A DNA stretch of 7,515 nucleotides from Candidatus Hydrothermarchaeota archaeon. GTDB lineage: Archaea > Hydrothermarchaeota > Hydrothermarchaeia > Hydrothermarchaeales > WAQR01. Position 1 is the stretch's first letter. The number at the start of each line of letters is the position of its first letter. The notes beneath the pieces are model-generated. The model made no database searches and was not told the DNA's origin. It saw nothing but the letters and a program-made list of their open reading frames with translations. The position numbers and the translations under genes are program-made. Below are positions 5,450 through 7,515 of the stretch, piece by piece. Location of the stretch: NCBI GenBank assembly GCA_015520145.1, contig WAQR01000251.1, positions 1-7,515 on the forward strand, read 5' to 3'.

Positions 5450-5962
5450 GTGGAAACAATGGAAACAAAGGAAAAACTTTTGGTACCGTATCATCCAACA
5501 CCCCCTGAAATGGCAAGGGAGATGCTCAGGGCAGTTAATGTCAGGCCAGGTGAGACAGTTTATGATCTGGGGTGCGGCGAAGGCAATATCCTGATAGTTG
5601 CAGCAGAGGAATTCAAAGCAAACTGCGTCGGTATAGAGATTGACGAGAAACTTGTTGAGGTCGCCAGAGAAAAGGTCAAAGAGAGAGGTCTGGAAGGCAG
5701 GGTGAAGATATTCTGCGATGATATATTCTCATCAGAATACTGGGCGCATGAGGGAGATGGAGAAAAACCATACGCTGTTGCAAATGCTGATGTCCTGGCA
5801 CTTTACCTGAATCACAGGATACAGGAACTCCTTATACCAAAACTTGTAAAAGAATTAAAAACAGGGACACGTATCGCCTCTTATGAATTTTTCTTTCGCG
5901 GATGGGAAGACCTCGGGGATATAAACCGCATCTTCATATATGAGAAAGGGAAGTCCTTTTGA
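5450..5962 (+). CDS. Class I SAM-dependent methyltransferase, aKMT-like protein lysine methyltransferase
   Basis: The 170-residue protein resembles the archaeal lysine methyltransferase aKMT and the eukaryotic FAM173/ATPSCKMT group in length and layout. The pre-motif YHPTPPEMAREML is at 14-26 and the SAM-binding motif I, YDLGCGEGN, at 38-46. The acidic end of strand 2 lies in GIEID (61-65), DD is at 90-91, and ADVLALYL is at 113-120. The long conserved stretch PKLVKELKTGTRIASYEF (130-147) is followed by RGW (150-152). The Sulfolobus enzyme methylates lysines on many proteins, including chromatin proteins; by analogy this one probably acts on cytosolic or DNA-bound proteins. An interrupting insert at about 96-108 (YWAHEGDGEKPYA) is not expected in the family core. 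The gene has its own TATA box and start, so it need not be co-transcribed with the OB-fold gene 125 bp downstream. Fold certainty is high; the lysine substrate is inferred. Confidence 0.8.
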   Translation: METMETKEKLLVPYHPTPPEMAREMLRAVNVRPGETVYDLGCGEGNILIVAAEEFKANCVGIEIDEKLVEVAREKVKERGLEGRVKIFCDDIFSSEYWAHEGDGEKPYAVANADVLALYLNHRIQELLIPKLVKELKTGTRIASYEFFFRGWEDLGDINRIFIYEKGKSF

Positions 5963-5967
5963 GATAA

Positions 5968-6033
5968 AATCTTCTCCCAATCTTCTCCCGGATAACACCC
6001 CCGGATGACATCCGGATGGCGCCCGGATGAACA
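5968..6033. repeat. Six contiguous 11-bp units upstream of the OB-fold/PCNA promoter
   Basis: The 66-bp stretch divides into six 11-mers: AATCTTCTCCC twice (exact, 5968-5978 and 5979-5989), GGATAACACCC (5990-6000), then CCGGATGACAT, CCGGATGGCGC and CCGGATGAACA (6001-6033). CCGGAT thus occurs at 5988, 6001, 6012 and 6023. A perfect inverted repeat, CCGGATG-A-CATCCGG (6001-6015), lies inside. The block ends 23 bp before the TATA box. It may be an operator array or slippage debris. Confidence 0.8.
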
Positions 6034-6056
6034 GAAGCAATATCGCCAACTATAAC

Positions 6057-6064
6057 TTTTTATA
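6057..6064 (+). promoter_or_regulatory. TATA box of the OB-fold/PCNA operon
   Basis: TTTTATAT is centred about 27 nt before the ATG at 6088, and no Shine-Dalgarno motif precedes that ATG. Both facts point to a leaderless or nearly leaderless transcript, a common archaeal arrangement. Confidence 0.6.
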
Positions 6065-6087
6065 TTGGATTGATATAAGATAAAAAG

Positions 6088-6420
6088 ATGGAGAGCACAA
6101 AGCGATTACCTGCTTTTGAAAGAACCATCAGTGAGATATGTGAAAAAGATTTTAGGGTAAAGGTTCTTGGAACTGTTGTAGGCAGAGATGAGGTAAACAG
6201 CTCCCTGATAATGGATGATGGGACTGGAAGGATTAGTGTGTTTTTTGCAAATCCTGACCAATTTGCCAATGCAGAAGAGGGAAAACTTATAAGAGTGATT
6301 GGCAGAGTAAGAAAAGAAGAAGAACTGGAACTCGATGCGGAGCTGATACAGGACATGAGTAAACTTGATTTAGAATTATATGAACAGGTAAAAGACATTT
6401 TGAAACAAACCCGGGGGTGA
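6088..6420 (+). CDS. Small OB-fold nucleic-acid-binding protein (RPA32-like)
   Basis: The 110-residue protein is a single OB fold. Strands are visible as VKVLGTVVGRD (24-34), LIMDDGTGRISVFF (40-53) and GKLIRVIGRVRKEEELELDA (65-84). The DDGTGRI turn is typical of RPA32-like and other single-strand-binding OB domains. A C-terminal helix of about 15 residues (LDLELYEQVKDILKQ) follows. Such proteins bind single-stranded DNA or act as accessory subunits of replication protein A; direct RNA binding cannot be excluded. Its position immediately before pcn, 9 nt away, with the pcn ribosome site overlapping its own stop codon, argues for a role in replication or repair. There is no zinc finger and no second OB domain, so it is not a complete archaeal RPA. 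The start is chosen because it fits the TATA box as a leaderless ATG. Confidence 0.8.
   Translation: MESTKRLPAFERTISEICEKDFRVKVLGTVVGRDEVNSSLIMDDGTGRISVFFANPDQFANAEEGKLIRVIGRVRKEEELELDAELIQDMSKLDLELYEQVKDILKQTRG
6416..6420 (+). promoter_or_regulatory. Ribosome site of pcn embedded in the preceding stop codon
   Basis: GGTGA, part of a longer GGGGGTGA, ends with the TGA stop of the OB-fold gene and lies 9 nt before the pcn ATG at 6430. Ribosomes ending the first gene would sit on the pcn initiation site, which suggests translational coupling. Confidence 0.6.
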
Positions 6421-6429
6421 AAGAAGACA

Positions 6430-7173
6430 ATGTTTAAAGCAGAATTGACAGATGCAAAATTGCTGAAATCTTCAATAGATGCGATTTCGAATATGATAGA
6501 TGAGGCAGGAGTGACAGTAAATAAAGAAGGTATCCGATTGAAGGCGATGGACCCGGCACATGTGGCTCTTGTTGATTTCGAATTGAAAAATGATGTTTTT
6601 GATGAGTTTAATGTTGACGACCCAGTCGTCCTGGGGCTCGATTTGGACAGGCTTGATACAATATTAAAGAGGGCGGGTACCAGTGACAGGATTGTCCTGG
6701 AACTCGATGAAGAGGATAATGTACTGAATATAAAGTTCAAAAACTCGTCAACCAGGAGGTTCAGTTTACCACTGATAGAGGTTGTGGGAGAGGAGATAAA
6801 TGTCCCGAGTTTCGATTTTCCAGCCAGGGTCGAGATCAGTCCATCCCTGGTAAGCGAGGGGATAAAAGATGCAGAGATTGTAAGTGACCACGTGATATTC
6901 AAAATCGATGAGAACGACCTGTATATTATTGCAAAGGGCGACCTTGGAAACGTTGAAGTGAGGATATCCAGGGACGAAGCTATTGCACTTGAAGTGAAGA
7001 ATACATGCCAGAGTATGTATTCTATAGAGTATCTAAAGGATATGATAAAGGCAAGTGATATTGCAAATTCTATAAAGATACATCTCGGCGAGAATATCCC
7101 TGTGAAAATGGATTTTCTTGGACCCAGTGCGAGACTCAGTTTTCTCCTTGCACCGAGGGTGGAAAGCGAGTGA
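6430..7173 (+). CDS. pcn: DNA polymerase sliding clamp (archaeal PCNA)
   Basis: The 247-residue length and the motif order match archaeal PCNA, the trimeric ring that tethers replicative polymerases, FEN1, ligase and repair enzymes to DNA. Clear signatures are GIRLKAMDPAHVALVDFEL (34-52, the N-terminal domain hallmark), the interdomain connector around LPLIEVVGEEINVPSF (113-128), YSIEYLKDMIKA (197-208), IPVKMDF (223-229) and the C-terminal LSFLLAPRVE (236-245). Here the last residues end in ESE. Two PCNA domains of about 120 residues each are covered without gap, so the gene is intact. It is the second gene of a two-gene unit with the OB-fold protein. The genes that commonly flank pcn in archaea (primase subunit, TFS) are not present downstream within the window. 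A compact folded element follows 20 nt after the stop. Confidence 0.97.
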   Translation: MFKAELTDAKLLKSSIDAISNMIDEAGVTVNKEGIRLKAMDPAHVALVDFELKNDVFDEFNVDDPVVLGLDLDRLDTILKRAGTSDRIVLELDEEDNVLNIKFKNSSTRRFSLPLIEVVGEEINVPSFDFPARVEISPSLVSEGIKDAEIVSDHVIFKIDENDLYIIAKGDLGNVEVRISRDEAIALEVKNTCQSMYSIEYLKDMIKASDIANSIKIHLGENIPVKMDFLGPSARLSFLLAPRVESE

Positions 7174-7193
7174 GTAGGTGAGAGTGACTTATA

Positions 7194-7249
7194 GGGCGGC
7201 TGATGCAGGATAGAATCAGCCACCATCACCAAATCCTGCCATACCGCCC
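7194..7249 (+). other. Structured 3' flank of pcn with competing hairpins or a pseudoknot
   Basis: Three perfect complementary pairs lie in 56 nt. GGGCGG (7194-7199) pairs with CCGCCC (7244-7249), GCAGGAT (7205-7211) with ATCCTGC (7233-7239), and GGCTGAT (7198-7204) with ATCAGCC (7215-7221). The first two are nested and form one long hairpin with an internal loop. The third would form a separate 7-bp hairpin whose loop contains GCAGGAT. It could coexist with the second pair only as an H-type pseudoknot. No U-run follows directly, so a simple intrinsic terminator is unlikely. Confidence 0.6.
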
Positions 7250-7270
7250 GCCCGGTCAGAGGTCTCTAAA

Positions 7271-7306
7271 TCAATTACTGTAAGTACTCCAATTACTGCA
7301 AGTCCA
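7271..7306. repeat. Two tandem 18-bp units
   Basis: TCAATTACTGTAAGTACT (7271-7288) and CCAATTACTGCAAGTCCA (7289-7306) match at 14 of 18 positions. It is the longest and most diverged unit pair among the intergenic repeats of the window. Confidence 0.75.
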
Positions 7307-7386
7307 GCCCTGTCGGTCTCGAATTGAGCCTGACAAGATGCCGCCTCGCTCCTTTTCTTCCTTTTCCTATGTTATCTCTGCCTGTG

Positions 7387-7394
7387 TTTATATC
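7387..7394 (+). promoter_or_regulatory. Candidate TATA box for the gene at the window end
   Basis: TTTATATC is centred about 53 nt before the GTG at 7443, which would start transcription near 7416 and give a leader of about 27 nt. Support is by motif and spacing only. Confidence 0.4.
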
Positions 7395-7442
7395 TCCCTG
7401 TCCTTCTCCAGGCACGAATCTGCCGGTACAGCGGAGATATGG

Positions 7443-7515
7443 GTGTCGAGCATCATGAATAGGTTTACCAGGATCTATGTAATACTGGCCTTATTGTCCC
7501 TGTTCCACATAGGCA
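7443..7515 (+). CDS. N-terminus of a probable secreted or membrane protein (3' end outside the window)
   Basis: Only 24 codons are visible. From GTG at 7443 they read (M)SSIMNRFTRIYVILALLSL, then FHIG. A short basic N-region (Arg at 7 and 10) followed by a hydrophobic run is what a signal peptide or signal anchor looks like. GGAG (7433-7436) lies 6 nt before the GTG, while the alternative ATG at 7455 is 18 nt away, so GTG is preferred; starting at ATG would leave a cleaner signal peptide (MNRFTRIYVILALL). Function cannot be told. It might be another surface protein like the one at the left edge, but that is only a guess. Confidence 0.5.
   Translation, partial: MSSIMNRFTRIYVILALLSLFHIG

Larger units (their letters stand above)
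7174..7442 (+). other. Region downstream of pcn before the next gene
   Basis: After the folded element (7194-7249) there is an 18-bp direct repeat (7271-7306), a pyrimidine tract with two T4 runs (7352-7366) that could serve as the pcn terminator, and a TATA box (7387-7394) for the gene at the window end. The frame of that gene stays open back to an ATG at 7338, but its residues there are Ser/Phe-rich and no ribosome site precedes it, so I treat it as non-coding. Confidence 0.5.

Noticed and set aside
5968..6033. A CRISPR array
   Set aside because: The 11-bp units abut each other without spacers and are too short for CRISPR repeats; no cas gene is present.
6060..7232. A 390-codon open frame antisense to the OB-fold and PCNA genes
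   Set aside because: Its product is Ser/Phe/Leu-rich low-complexity sequence typical of the reverse strand of acidic genes. It also covers the promoter and two well-supported genes.
7311..7345. A tRNA T-arm-like string (minus strand, around AATTCGAGACC)
   Set aside because: No acceptor stem, anticodon arm or D-arm could be paired around it, so it is not a tRNA.
7338..7442. An upstream ATG (7338) as the start of the gene at the window end
   Set aside because: The frame is open, but the residues are Ser/Phe-rich and contain the TATA box. No ribosome site precedes 7338, while GGAG and a signal-peptide pattern support 7443 or 7455.

Overview
The window is archaeal and most likely from a euryarchaeon. 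It carries an archaeal PCNA sliding clamp, an aKMT-like protein methyltransferase, a surface protein with a PGF-pre-PGF-type domain, archaeal TATA boxes about 26 nt ahead of the likely transcript starts, and Shine-Dalgarno sites of the GGAGGTGA type. The combination with Nfn-type electron-bifurcating subunits would fit an anaerobic lineage of the Methanomicrobia/ANME/Archaeoglobi kind. That placement is inference; no marker here fixes the genus.

Layout. Positions 3-734 (+) hold the 3' end of a membrane-anchored surface protein: a Gly-rich linker, a PGF-pre-PGF-like domain, a Thr/Pro stalk and a C-terminal membrane helix. It converges on a minus-strand cluster that reads nfnA (4322-3471), nfnB (3419-1992) and an isocitrate/isopropylmalate dehydrogenase family gene (1936-809). 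A TATA box at 4351-4360 probably drives all three. NfnAB links NADPH to ferredoxin and NADH by flavin-based electron bifurcation, and the dehydrogenase carries an NADP-type Lys-Tyr pair in its cofactor loop, so the three may share the NADPH pool.

Upstream, on the same strand, lies an AT-rich gene (4396-5115, about 33% G+C by hand count) for a DNA methyltransferase that has apparently lost its catalytic middle. A 334-bp spacer of short tandem duplications follows. The plus-strand block comprises an aKMT-like methyltransferase (5450-5962), a small OB-fold protein (6088-6420, probably leaderless) and PCNA (6430-7173, coupled to the OB-fold gene). The pcn 3' flank holds a compact element with two competing or pseudoknotted pairings. 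The window ends in the first codons of a probable secreted protein.

Two themes go beyond routine annotation. First, every intergenic gap contains fresh-looking tandem duplications of about 9-13 bp. One 13-bp copy sits exactly on the nfnA stop codon; removing it restores a frame that would overlap the nfnB start by ATGA. Second, six contiguous 11-bp units lie just upstream of the OB-fold/PCNA promoter. I see no clear new multi-gene defence or mobile system, and no CRISPR array, tRNA, rRNA or insertion sequence.
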